From assembly GCA_030589605.1 (NCBI GenBank), contig JAUUVJ010000254.1, positions 1-6,302 of the forward strand: a stretch of DNA of 6,302 bases, in the 5' to 3' direction. Source of the DNA: Candidatus Hodarchaeota archaeon. GTDB lineage: Archaea > Asgardarchaeota > Heimdallarchaeia > Hodarchaeales > Hodarchaeaceae. Positions within the stretch are counted from its first letter, which is position 1. Every line of letters begins with the position of its first letter. The notes beneath the pieces are model-generated. The model did no database searches and was not told where the DNA came from. It was given only the letters and a program-made list of their open reading frames with translations. Both the position numbers and the translations under genes were made by a program. Positions 1-5,914 of the stretch are shown piece by piece.

Positions 1-785
1 ATCCATATCTTATGTTTCTTGAAGAAGTAAAGCTAAAATTGATAGGGTTAGGTTTTACAGAAATGCGAGGACCACTTGTAGAAACAGAGTTTTGGAACTT
101 TGACGCCTTATTTCAAGCGCAGGATCATCCTGCTCGTGAATGGTCTGATGTATATACTATAAAAAAACCAAGTCATGGAAATCTACCAGCTGATAAGGAA
201 CTAGTAAAATCTGTAAAACGAGTTCATGAAACAGGAGAACCTGTAAATTCACGCGGTTGGAGATATAAATGGGATCCTAAAAAAGCAGCTAAATTATTGT
301 TGAGACCACAAGGAACTGCGGTCAGTGCTAGAACTCTTTATGATCTACAGATTCCAGCAAAGTATTTTAGCATTGCAAGGTGTTACCGTCCTGATTCTGT
401 TGATGCAACTCATCTTTCAGAATTTAATCAAATGGAAGGTATTGTGTGTGATCCTTCCATAACTTTCCCTGATTTACTAGGAATTCTTAAAACATTCGCT
501 ATTGAAGTCGCTGGAGCTAATGAGGTTAGGTTCAAACCAGATTATTACCCCTTTACAAGTCCTTCAGTTGAACTTAGTGCTCATCACCCCAAATTAGGAT
601 TCATTGAGTTTGGCGGAGCTGGGATCTTTCGTCCTGAAGTTAATGCGCCTTTCAATATCCCAGACCCAGTGATCGCATGGGGTATTGGTATTGATAGACT
701 ATATATGGTTAACAGAGGTATTAATGACATTCGTGAACTTTTCACATATAAATTGGATTGGTTACGAACGATTCCAGTGATTTGA
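1..785 (+). CDS. pheS: Phenylalanyl-tRNA synthetase alpha subunit, archaeal type, C-terminal catalytic part (5' truncated)
   Basis: This is the catalytic subunit of the cytoplasmic alpha2-beta2 enzyme that activates phenylalanine with ATP and charges tRNA-Phe (EC 6.1.1.20). The frame is open to the left edge (codons P-Y-L at 3-11 before ATG 12), and the known protein is about 500 residues, so the N-terminal tRNA-binding half is missing and ATG 12 is an internal methionine. Numbering from that ATG, class II features run in order: GFTEM near 14-18 and FWNFDALFQ at 28-36 (motif 1 region), ARCYRPDSVDATHLSEFNQMEG at 122-143 in parts (motif 2, Arg126, Gln140, Glu142), GGAGIFRPEV at 201-210, and GIGIDRL at 224-230 (motif 3). 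The HPARE and INDIREL blocks are typical of archaeal PheS. Odd point: the usual R-T-H-T-T/S segment reads R-P-Q-G-T (98-102). The gene is followed by pheT after 12 nt, so the pair is probably co-transcribed. The family assignment is secure. Confidence 0.97.
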   Translation, partial: PYLMFLEEVKLKLIGLGFTEMRGPLVETEFWNFDALFQAQDHPAREWSDVYTIKKPSHGNLPADKELVKSVKRVHETGEPVNSRGWRYKWDPKKAAKLLLRPQGTAVSARTLYDLQIPAKYFSIARCYRPDSVDATHLSEFNQMEGIVCDPSITFPDLLGILKTFAIEVAGANEVRFKPDYYPFTSPSVELSAHHPKLGFIEFGGAGIFRPEVNAPFNIPDPVIAWGIGIDRLYMVNRGINDIRELFTYKLDWLRTIPVI

Positions 786-797
786 AGGTGTAAAATA

Positions 798-2525
798 ATG
801 GTTGCATACAAAATTTCGTACAAAGATGTTTTATCTTTACTTAAGCTTGATCAAAATACTTCAATTGAGAAATTAGATGAAATTTTCAGTTATGCTAAGT
901 GTGAAATTGAGGATTACGACCTCTATGATGATTTAATAAAAGTAGATTGTAAAACTTCAAATAGGCCTGACCTCTGGGGGGTTGAAGGATTGGTACGTGA
1001 AGTAAAAGGAATAACAGGTTTAAGTGAGGGATTACCTGATAATACAGCAGAACCTAGTGGATATATAATAGAAGTTGATCCTAATATAGAAGCTGTGAGA
1101 CCGTTCATTGCCTGTTCTATTATACGAGGTCTTCAATTTGATGACTTCTTAATTAAACAATTGATGCAATTTCAGGAAAAGGTAGATTTCTCGTATGGTC
1201 GTCGACGTAGAAGATCATCCATTGGAATTTACAATGTTCAAATGATACAAAGTCCAATACACTACGGACTTATTTCTCGTAAATTTTCATTTGTACCTTT
1301 AGGTTATGATAAACCATTCACATTAGATGAGATTTTAAAGGAACATCCAAAAGGTATGGAGTATAGCGATATATTACCTAAAAAAGGTGATTTACCAATA
1401 TTGAGGGGTGCAAATGGAGTTGTTTTATCAATGCCACCAATAATAAATAGTAATGATGTTGGCCGTATAACAGATGTTACAACAGATGTACTAGTAGAAG
1501 TAACAGGAACAAACCATGAGGTCGTGAGAGTAGTAACCACATTAATTACTCAAGCACTACGAGACCGTGGTGGTAAAGTATATTCAGTTGAAGTACATTA
1601 CCCACCTAATCAAAAAAACACTCCTGAAATTACAATTACTCCTGACGCCAAACCTTTTCAAATCGAAGTAAATCCAAAAGATATTGAAAGATATCTAAAA
1701 TTAAATTTGAAAACAAATGATATGATCAAATTACTTCGAAAAAGAAGATTAGAAGCTGAAATACAGAAGAAAAAGTTGATTGTTAAATACCCCCCTTATA
1801 GAGTAGACCTTATGCATTGGGTCGATGTTGCAGAAGAAATTGCTATTGCTTATGGATATATGAATATTACTCCTACTGATTGGAAAGTATTAACAATAGG
1901 GAGATTATCCTCTAGAACAATAATAGAAAATTCTATTCGTGAGATATTAAGTGGGTGTACATTACAGGAAATTCTTACTTTCACTCTTACTGCACCAGAA
2001 AAATTGACCACATTGATGGGGCATAATGAAAAGGTATTATCTAAATGTGTTGAAGTATCAAATCCAGTGAGTCTCAATTATTCAGTGTTGAGAAATCGAC
2101 TAATACCTGGATTACTCGATTTTCTTTCCAAAAACACTCATAATGAATATCCTCAATATTTATTCGAAGTCGGTGAAGTAGTTACATTAGAAACTAACAG
2201 TGAAATTAAATCAAAAGTTAATGCAGCCATTGCATTAGCTGATGCAGAAATTTCTTTTGAACATTGTCACAGTATCCTTGATAATCTGTTTCAAGGCCTT
2301 AATGTACAGTATAAGCTTAAACCTATACACTCAACTGAATTTATAGAAGGAAGAACAGCAGAAATCCTTGTTGATGATAAAAAAATTGGTATCATTGGAG
2401 AAATTAACCCTGCTATACTTGAAAATTGGCAAATATTCATGCCGACTGCTACATTCGAAGTTGATTTATCATTAATCCCATCAATAAACTTATCTCCTCT
2501 ATATACATTTAAAAAAGGAAAATAA
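798..2525 (+). CDS. pheT: Phenylalanyl-tRNA synthetase beta subunit, archaeal type
   Basis: This is the complete 575-residue non-catalytic subunit of PheRS; it supports the alpha subunit and in this family usually carries the editing site that hydrolyses mischarged Tyr-tRNA-Phe. ATG 798 is chosen because AAGGTG (785-790) lies 7 nt upstream. Domains in order: an N-terminal B1-like part with TSNRPDLWGVEG (53-64); the B3/B4 editing region at about 95-265, with EKVDFSYGRRRRRSSIG (128-143), HPKG (183-186) and LSMPPIIN (210-217); the B5 helix-turn-helix domain at about 285-360, with D337, D343, E346 and E347 spaced like the Mg-binding acids of bacterial B5; and a catalytic-like core from about 370, with SNPVSLNYSVLRNRLIPGLL (421-440) and YLFEVGEVV (454-462). 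There is no EMAP/OB-fold insertion and no FDX-ACB tail, as expected for archaeal rather than bacterial PheT. The RRRRR run at 135-139 is richer in arginine than usual but sits in a normally basic segment. Confidence 0.98.
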   Translation: MVAYKISYKDVLSLLKLDQNTSIEKLDEIFSYAKCEIEDYDLYDDLIKVDCKTSNRPDLWGVEGLVREVKGITGLSEGLPDNTAEPSGYIIEVDPNIEAVRPFIACSIIRGLQFDDFLIKQLMQFQEKVDFSYGRRRRRSSIGIYNVQMIQSPIHYGLISRKFSFVPLGYDKPFTLDEILKEHPKGMEYSDILPKKGDLPILRGANGVVLSMPPIINSNDVGRITDVTTDVLVEVTGTNHEVVRVVTTLITQALRDRGGKVYSVEVHYPPNQKNTPEITITPDAKPFQIEVNPKDIERYLKLNLKTNDMIKLLRKRRLEAEIQKKKLIVKYPPYRVDLMHWVDVAEEIAIAYGYMNITPTDWKVLTIGRLSSRTIIENSIREILSGCTLQEILTFTLTAPEKLTTLMGHNEKVLSKCVEVSNPVSLNYSVLRNRLIPGLLDFLSKNTHNEYPQYLFEVGEVVTLETNSEIKSKVNAAIALADAEISFEHCHSILDNLFQGLNVQYKLKPIHSTEFIEGRTAEILVDDKKIGIIGEINPAILENWQIFMPTATFEVDLSLIPSINLSPLYTFKKGK

Positions 2526-2530
2526 GCAGT

Positions 2531-2538
2531 TTTTTTTT
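2531..2538 (+). terminator. T8 tract after pheT, candidate intrinsic terminator
   Basis: Eight consecutive T residues lie 5 nt after the pheT stop codon. Oligo-T runs in the non-template strand are the main intrinsic termination signal in archaea, so this is a reasonable 3' end for the pheST transcript. No stable hairpin precedes it. Termination may be partial, because the next gene starts only 46 nt later. Confidence 0.5.
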
Positions 2539-2571
2539 GAAGCTAACATTCTTATTCACCAACTCAAATCA

Positions 2572-2577
2572 GAGAGG
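2572..2577 (+). promoter_or_regulatory. Shine-Dalgarno sequence that fixes the HAD phosphatase start
   Basis: GAGAGG sits 7 nt upstream of ATG 2585. The frame is open further upstream to a TTG at 2537, but that codon overlaps the T8 tract and has no ribosome-binding site, so ATG 2585 is the better start. Confidence 0.65.
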
Positions 2578-2584
2578 CATTCAT

Positions 2585-3268
2585 ATGAATCTAAAAGACT
2601 ACATTTCAAATGTAGATTTGATAATCTTTGATTTCGATGGAACACTTTTTCAAGGTGAACAGTTTAGCTTACCGATTTTTCATGATTGTTTAAAAAAAGT
2701 ATATAGTGACTATCAAATCGATAAAGTTTATCCATCTAATGAAATAATTCTCTCTCAATTTGGAAAACAGGTCGAAGATATCTACAATGATTTGTTTGGG
2801 AATAATGCATTTGAAGTCATTAAAGATTTTAGTGAATGTGTTGCTACTGCAGAATTACAATCATTTCAGAAAGGGAGAGGAGAATTGTTTCCTAATGTTG
2901 AGATGATTTTAGCTAATCTCAAAAATAACGGAATTAAATTAGCAATATGTACCAACGCACCGAAATATTATTGGGAAGGAGCAGTCCAAAGATTTCAATT
3001 AGAAGAATATTTTGATTTAATGATGGCAGCAGGATTATATCCAGGTAAAAACAAAATCTGGATGGTCCATCAAATTGTAGAAACGCTAAAATCTAGTTAT
3101 TTTATCGTTGTCGGAGACCGATATCATGATATTGAAGCTGCGAAAGCTAATGGAGGATTATCAGTGGGATGTAAATATGGATATGGACGAAAAGAGATTC
3201 AAAAAGCAGATATCATAATTTCAGACATAACTGAGTTATTAAGCATCTTTTCAATTCTCAAAAAATAA
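2585..3268 (+). CDS. HAD-superfamily hydrolase (phosphatase, subfamily I, phosphoglycolate-phosphatase-like)
   Basis: A 227-residue soluble protein with the full haloacid dehalogenase catalytic set, so very probably a Mg-dependent phosphatase acting on a small phosphorylated metabolite through an aspartyl-phosphate intermediate. Motif I is IIFDFDGTLF (13-22; nucleophile Asp16, acid/base Asp18). Motif II is the Thr of ICTNAP (Thr123). The motif III lysine is Lys155 or Lys157 in PGKNK. Motif IV is VVGDRYHDIEAA (176-186; Asp178 and Asp182). About 80 residues between motifs I and II (roughly 24-105) form a helical cap, as in C1-capped subfamily I enzymes such as phosphoglycolate or pyrophosphate phosphatases. 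The substrate cannot be read from the sequence. The start at ATG 2585 is supported by GAGAGG; an upstream TTG at 2537 would add 16 unconserved-looking residues. A TTTAAAAAA run at 2508-2516, inside the end of pheT, is a possible TATA box, so the gene may have its own promoter. There is no evident functional link to PheRS. Confidence 0.9.
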   Translation: MNLKDYISNVDLIIFDFDGTLFQGEQFSLPIFHDCLKKVYSDYQIDKVYPSNEIILSQFGKQVEDIYNDLFGNNAFEVIKDFSECVATAELQSFQKGRGELFPNVEMILANLKNNGIKLAICTNAPKYYWEGAVQRFQLEEYFDLMMAAGLYPGKNKIWMVHQIVETLKSSYFIVVGDRYHDIEAAKANGGLSVGCKYGYGRKEIQKADIIISDITELLSIFSILKK

Positions 3269-3280
3269 AATCGTATTGTT

Positions 3281-3388
3281 AAAATCGGTTTTTTCAGAGT
3301 TTCAATAAATAAATAAGAAGTAATCTCACGAAAAAATATTCTGTATTCTGTATGATATAAAACACAGAACTAATCTCTTTCCGATTTT
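3281..3388. repeat. Distant 8-bp inverted repeat AAAATCGG / CCGATTTT
   Basis: AAAATCGG at 3281-3288 is the exact reverse complement of CCGATTTT at 3381-3388, with 92 nt between them. Inside lies a 6-bp hairpin, TTCTGT (3346-3351) with ACAGAA (3364-3369) and a 12-nt loop, overlapping a tandem TATTCTG duplication (3337-3350). An RNA fold here is possible, but in such AT-rich DNA short repeats are common. Confidence 0.25.
3289..3294 (+). terminator. T6 run after the HAD gene, candidate terminator
   Basis: TTTTTT lies 20 nt after the HAD stop codon and directly follows AAAATCGG. Two further T6 runs at 3403-3408 and 3413-3418 could act as back-up. Short T runs are the usual archaeal signal but are frequent in AT-rich DNA. 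Confidence 0.4.
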
Positions 3389-3479
3389 TCTTAACCGTGA
3401 CATTTTTTATTGTTTTTTGTATAGCTAATAATGAAAGCAGTTAAATAAAAAGAAATAACCTTGATAAGCTATAACTTAG

Positions 3480-3488
3480 ATATATATT
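3480..3488 (+). promoter_or_regulatory. Possible TATA box for the SCP2 gene
   Basis: ATATATATT at 3480-3488 would place a transcript start near 3510 and give a leader of about 120 nt that contains the 3534-3584 hairpin. The alternative is an AATAAAAAA run at about 3605-3613, some 25 nt before ATG 3632, which would give a leaderless mRNA and fits the absence of a clear Shine-Dalgarno sequence. The sequence does not decide between them. Confidence 0.25.
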
Positions 3489-3533
3489 AGATTCACAATC
3501 TTCTTAAAGATAGAAAATCAAAATAGGCTGAAT

Positions 3534-3584
3534 ATAAGAAACCTGGGTTATCGTAAGAATAATCATTTATGCAAGGTTTCTTAT
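3534..3584. repeat. 11-bp perfect inverted repeat (hairpin) upstream of the SCP2 gene
   Basis: ATAAGAAACCT (3534-3544) pairs perfectly with AGGTTTCTTAT (3574-3584) across a 29-nt loop. Within the loop, GGTTAT (3546-3551) can pair with ATAATC (3559-3564), allowing one G-U pair, to give a second small helix. No T run follows the stem, so it does not look like a terminator. It could be a structured leader, a small RNA or an operator for a dimeric regulator; it begins 98 nt before the SCP2 start codon. Confidence 0.5.
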
Positions 3585-3631
3585 TACTTTACACGAATAG
3601 ACTCAATAAAAAACTAAAAAAGTTGATATAA

Positions 3632-3964
3632 ATGGGAACTGAGAATATTAAAGAGTTTGCTGATGCAATTAATGCGAATGAAGAAGTAAAAAAGATGCTA
3701 AAGAACTGGACAAAAATAGCTGGATATGTAATTGATGGTGAAGAATGTTACATTGAACATAAAGCGGATGGTACATGTGAATTTCATGAAGGAAAACCAG
3801 AAAAGGCTAATTTCACTATGATAGGGCCTCTAGATGTCATGGAAAAGATGTTTACAGGTGAGATAGACGCACAGAAAGCCTTCTTCGCTAAACAATACAC
3901 TATTAAAGGGGATGTAATGGGAACTATGAAACTTTTGCCAGTAATGAAGAAGTTACAAGGTTAA
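3632..3964 (+). CDS. Stand-alone SCP2 sterol-/lipid-carrier domain protein
   Basis: A 110-residue cytosolic protein consisting only of an SCP2 fold, which binds lipids or fatty acyl-CoA in a hydrophobic tunnel. The family signature is clear at the C-terminal end: MFTGEIDAQKAFFAKQYTIK and the following GDVMGTMKL (73-101) match the usual pattern of an acidic/Gly turn, Q-K-A-F, then I-K-G-D and M-K-L. The middle has the expected strands (YVIDGEECYIEHKADGTCEF, 32-51). There is no signal peptide or membrane segment. The length is normal for a single domain. The start codon follows GTTGATATAA and has no good ribosome-binding site, so the mRNA may be leaderless. It is a single-gene unit, bounded by T-rich runs on both sides, but lies 714 nt upstream of a thiolase; in eukaryotes the SCP2 domain is fused to a thiolase (SCPx), so a shared role in acyl-CoA or lipid handling is plausible. 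The ligand is unknown. Confidence 0.88.
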   Translation: MGTENIKEFADAINANEEVKKMLKNWTKIAGYVIDGEECYIEHKADGTCEFHEGKPEKANFTMIGPLDVMEKMFTGEIDAQKAFFAKQYTIKGDVMGTMKLLPVMKKLQG

Positions 3965-3970
3965 ATAAAA

Positions 3971-3988
3971 CTTGTCTTCTTCTTTTTT
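3971..3988 (+). terminator. Pyrimidine-rich run after the SCP2 gene, candidate terminator
   Basis: A C/T tract ending in TTTTTT (3983-3988) begins 6 nt after the stop codon. This fits an archaeal oligo-T terminator and makes the SCP2 gene a likely single-gene transcript. Confidence 0.5.
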
Positions 3989-4021
3989 ATACCAATATCT
4001 TGATATATTTTAATTCATATT

Positions 4022-4144
4022 TCAGAATATCTTAAACTTTTGAAAAAAAAACTTATTTTTGCTGTTTTGATTAAACAGTTTATTTAACTCATATTCACTT
4101 TCTTCTTCAGTTAAAGGAACTTCTAATTGAATTTCATGTCTCAT
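4022..4144 (-). CDS. Possible small protein of 40 residues, unknown
   Basis: A minus-strand frame runs from ATG (complement of 4142-4144) to TGA (complement of 4022-4024). The first half, MRHEIQLEVPLTEEESEYEL, is acidic and protein-like. The second half is rich in Asn, Lys and Phe and includes codons made from a run of A's, so it looks less like a real protein. There is no convincing ribosome-binding site. I do not recognise it. It may be a small gene, the eroded remnant of one, or chance; it is antisense and downstream to the SCP2 gene. Confidence 0.2.
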   Translation of the reverse strand: MRHEIQLEVPLTEEESEYELNKLFNQNSKNKFFFQKFKIF

Positions 4145-4310
4145 TTCAAACAACTTTTACGATAATAAATGAAAATGTTATCTGAATTCTAATTATTTAA
4201 GTACTTGAGTAAGCTTAAAATGTCATCTAGAGGTTCTAATCAGATGAAGTTAAAAGGCAATTAAATTATACACGTATTTTGGATAACTACAAGATTTTTA
4301 CTTTCCTTTA

Positions 4311-4463
4311 TTAGAAAATATTAACTAAATTTATCCCTTTTTGCTTTCCAATAAAAAAAATGATCCAATAACTCATAAATTCCTCCGAAAATGAAACAAA
4401 AGGTAAATATTGATAGTTAACTACATCCCAGTAATCAGTTGCGAATAGAACCTTATCATTGAT
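4311..4463 (-). pseudogene. Possible C-terminal remnant of an amidohydrolase-like gene, or a 21-residue small ORF
   Basis: On the minus strand 50 codons are open between stops (TAA at the complement of 4464-4466 and of 4311-4313). The translation begins INDKVLFATDYWDVVNYQYL and continues PFVSFSEEF, which resembles the late beta-strand motif 'V-L-F-x-T/S-D-Y' of TIM-barrel amidohydrolases, followed by 'S-E-E' and a short C-terminal end (GINLVNIF). There is no start codon before the internal Met and a stop lies immediately upstream, so a full protein cannot be made. Alternatively, that Met (ATG, complement of 4374-4376) has GGAGG 5 nt upstream and could start a 21-residue hydrophobic peptide. 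The resemblance is from memory of the family pattern only; I could not extend it upstream in any frame. Confidence 0.25.
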
Positions 4464-4594
4464 TTAATCGGCTTTATTTGTTTTAGTTTTCTTTTATTAT
4501 TATTCTTAACAGTAATAATCTCGATTTTAATCAATAAATAATCACAATATAGCACAAGAGCACATATAAATGTGAATGTAAGGTAACTTTCTTG

Positions 4595-4604
4595 TTAAAT
4601 ATTT
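4595..4604 (+). promoter_or_regulatory. Possible TATA box of the thiolase operon
   Basis: TTAAATATTT is a fair match to an archaeal TATA element and would place the transcript start near 4625-4632, giving a leader of about 50 nt. Another candidate is the ATATAAAT at about 4564-4571. Neither has an obvious purine-rich BRE. Confidence 0.25.
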
Positions 4605-4666
4605 CGTGTAGCTATATCTCATTAGTATAATAGCAGACATGAATAAAGAAAAATTGAATTTAGAAT

Positions 4667-4670
4667 GGAG
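4667..4670 (+). promoter_or_regulatory. Ribosome-binding site of the thiolase gene
   Basis: GGAG with an 8-nt spacer precedes ATG 4679 and supports that start. The protein also begins directly with the first strand of the thiolase fold (EAVIVDYLRTPF). Confidence 0.6.
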
Positions 4671-4678
4671 AAAGAAAA

Positions 4679-5869
4679 ATGAAAGAAGCTGTAATTGTTG
4701 ATTATTTAAGAACCCCCTTCTCACGATCACGACCTAATGCTCCTGAGAAAGATAAATTAAATGATTTCCGAATGGATGTTTTAGCTGCTAAATTAATCAA
4801 AACAATGATAAAGCGAAAAAATATCAACCCAAAAGAAATAGGAGACGTTTTGATAGGTTCAGCATTTCAAGTTATGGAACAATGGATGTATGGCGGACGG
4901 AGTATTGTAGCTCTTGCTGAATTACCAGAAACAGTAACCTCACAAGGGATCGATCGTCAATGTGGTTCCTCTATGAATACCATTCATACAGGTGCCATGC
5001 AAATAATGACAGGTCAATCAGACATTGTCGTTTCTGCAGGAATAGAACATATGACTCATATACCTATGGTAAATAATCCAAATATCGATCCACCAACATT
5101 TCTTGCTGTAGATGACAAGTATGATAAGTATGACTTTGGAACAGGGTTCGTTATGGGTTCAACTGCTGAAAAATTATTCAAGCAAGCAGCAGAGAAATTT
5201 AATTTAACTAGAGATGATCTAGATAAATATAGCTTAGAATCCCATGAATTTGCTGCAAAGGGTCAAGATGAAGGTTTTTTTAAGGAGGAAATTATGCCAG
5301 TCGAATTAGCTAGTGGGGAAATATTCGATATAGACGCCTCAGTTCGTAGAGGAAGTACAATGGAGAAAATGGCAAATTTATCGCCTTCATTCGATTTTGA
5401 AGGCGTAATTACCCCAGGTAATTCTTCACCCTTAAATGCAGGGGCAACTGCAATGGTTCTTATGTCTAGAGAAAAATCGAAAGAATATGGAATAGAACCA
5501 TTAGCTACAATAAAATCTATGGGATGGGCAGGTGTTAATCCAGGTATAATGGGATTAGGGCCTGTTCCTGCTAGTAAAAAAGCGTTGAAGATGGCTGGTT
5601 TGGAAGCAAAAGATATCGATTTTTGGGAAATAAATGAAGCATTTGCTATTGTAGCTTTGAATTGTATCAAGGAATTAAATATTGACCGTAAAAAAGTAAA
5701 TATTAAAGGTGGAGCTGTTGCAATAGGACATCCTCTTGGTGCAACAGGTACTCGTCTAGTTGGAACACTTGCTAGGATTCTAAACTGGGAAGATGGACAG
5801 TATGGACTAGCTAATGCTTGTATTGGTGGAGGTCAGGGAATAGCAACTGTGATTGAGAAGGGAGGCTAA
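4679..5869 (+). CDS. Thiolase (acetyl-CoA C-acyltransferase / acetyltransferase)
   Basis: A complete 396-residue thiolase, the normal length for the degradative and biosynthetic enzymes. It cleaves 3-ketoacyl-CoA with CoA to acetyl-CoA plus a shortened acyl-CoA, or condenses two acetyl-CoA in reverse (EC 2.3.1.16 or 2.3.1.9). All catalytic elements are visible: the acylated Cys95 in DRQCGSS, the NEAF loop (Asn319-Phe322), His351 in GGAVAIGHPLGATG (344-357), and the proton-shuttling Cys381 in NACIGGGQG. NEAF and CIGGGQG mark it as the bacterial/mitochondrial thiolase type, distinct from the SCPx-like thiolase that most archaea pair with HMG-CoA synthase. No signal peptide or targeting tail is present. 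It is followed after 45 nt by a 3-hydroxyacyl-CoA dehydrogenase gene with no T tract between, so the two are probably one operon for the last two steps of beta-oxidation. Chain-length preference and direction cannot be told from the sequence. Confidence 0.96.
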   Translation: MKEAVIVDYLRTPFSRSRPNAPEKDKLNDFRMDVLAAKLIKTMIKRKNINPKEIGDVLIGSAFQVMEQWMYGGRSIVALAELPETVTSQGIDRQCGSSMNTIHTGAMQIMTGQSDIVVSAGIEHMTHIPMVNNPNIDPPTFLAVDDKYDKYDFGTGFVMGSTAEKLFKQAAEKFNLTRDDLDKYSLESHEFAAKGQDEGFFKEEIMPVELASGEIFDIDASVRRGSTMEKMANLSPSFDFEGVITPGNSSPLNAGATAMVLMSREKSKEYGIEPLATIKSMGWAGVNPGIMGLGPVPASKKALKMAGLEAKDIDFWEINEAFAIVALNCIKELNIDRKKVNIKGGAVAIGHPLGATGTRLVGTLARILNWEDGQYGLANACIGGGQGIATVIEKGG

Positions 5870-5899
5870 TCAATCACTTCATAGAAATAATTAAATTGT

Positions 5900-5906
5900 A
5901 AGGTGA
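5900..5906 (+). promoter_or_regulatory. Ribosome-binding site of the 3-hydroxyacyl-CoA dehydrogenase gene
   Basis: AAGGTGA, a strong Shine-Dalgarno match with an 8-nt spacer, fixes the start at ATG 5915. It shares the AAGGTG core of the site in front of pheT, which indicates that this genome uses leadered translation for internal operon genes. Confidence 0.7.
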
Positions 5907-5914
5907 AATTAATA

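Larger units (their letters stand above)
3269..3631. other. 363-nt AT-rich intergenic region between the HAD and SCP2 genes
   Basis: No reading frame here looks like a gene; the longest ATG-initiated frames I noticed on the minus strand are about 20-25 codons and of biased composition. The region holds three T6 runs, the AAAATCGG inverted repeat, a TATTCTG tandem duplication, a TATA-like run near 3480-3488 and the 11-bp hairpin at 3534-3584. I looked for tRNA-like or C/D-box patterns and found none that hold up. Confidence 0.6.
3965..4678. other. 714-nt intergenic region, mostly without genes
   Basis: This is an unusually long gap for this window. On the plus strand there is only the SCP2 terminator and promoter-like AT runs near the thiolase. 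On the minus strand there are the two protein-like stretches described separately (4022-4144 and 4311-4463). A 62-codon minus-strand frame at 4542-4730 overlaps the thiolase start, is full of Phe, Tyr, Ile and Cys, and is not credible. I see no RNA gene, phage attachment site, insertion-sequence end or CRISPR repeat. Confidence 0.6.

Noticed and set aside
12..14. ATG at 12 as the true start of pheS
   Set aside because: The frame is open to the window edge, the codons before it (Pro-Tyr-Leu, preceded by a codon ending in AT) fit the conserved H-P-x-x segment of PheS, and the family needs an N-terminal region not present here.
3337..3353. CRISPR-like or satellite repeat
   Set aside because: Only two full copies of a 7-bp unit are present, without spacers; this is a simple local duplication.
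3352..3531. C/D-box guide RNA suggested by ATGAT and CTGA sequences
   Set aside because: The boxes do not match RUGAUGA/CUGA well, the spacing of about 180 nt is far too long, and no internal C'/D' pair is visible.
4495..4519. Inverted repeat ATTATTA / TAATAAT as a regulatory hairpin
   Set aside because: The stem is purely A-T, in very AT-rich DNA, and is expected by chance.
4542..4730. 62-codon minus-strand frame across the thiolase promoter and start
   Set aside because: Its composition is a product of AT-rich DNA (runs of Phe, Tyr and Ile), it overlaps the thiolase ribosome-binding site and start, and it has no supporting signal.
5263..5670. 135-codon minus-strand frame inside the thiolase gene
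   Set aside because: It lies wholly antisense to a gene with every catalytic motif intact, and its translation resembles no family; it is a shadow of the thiolase codon pattern.
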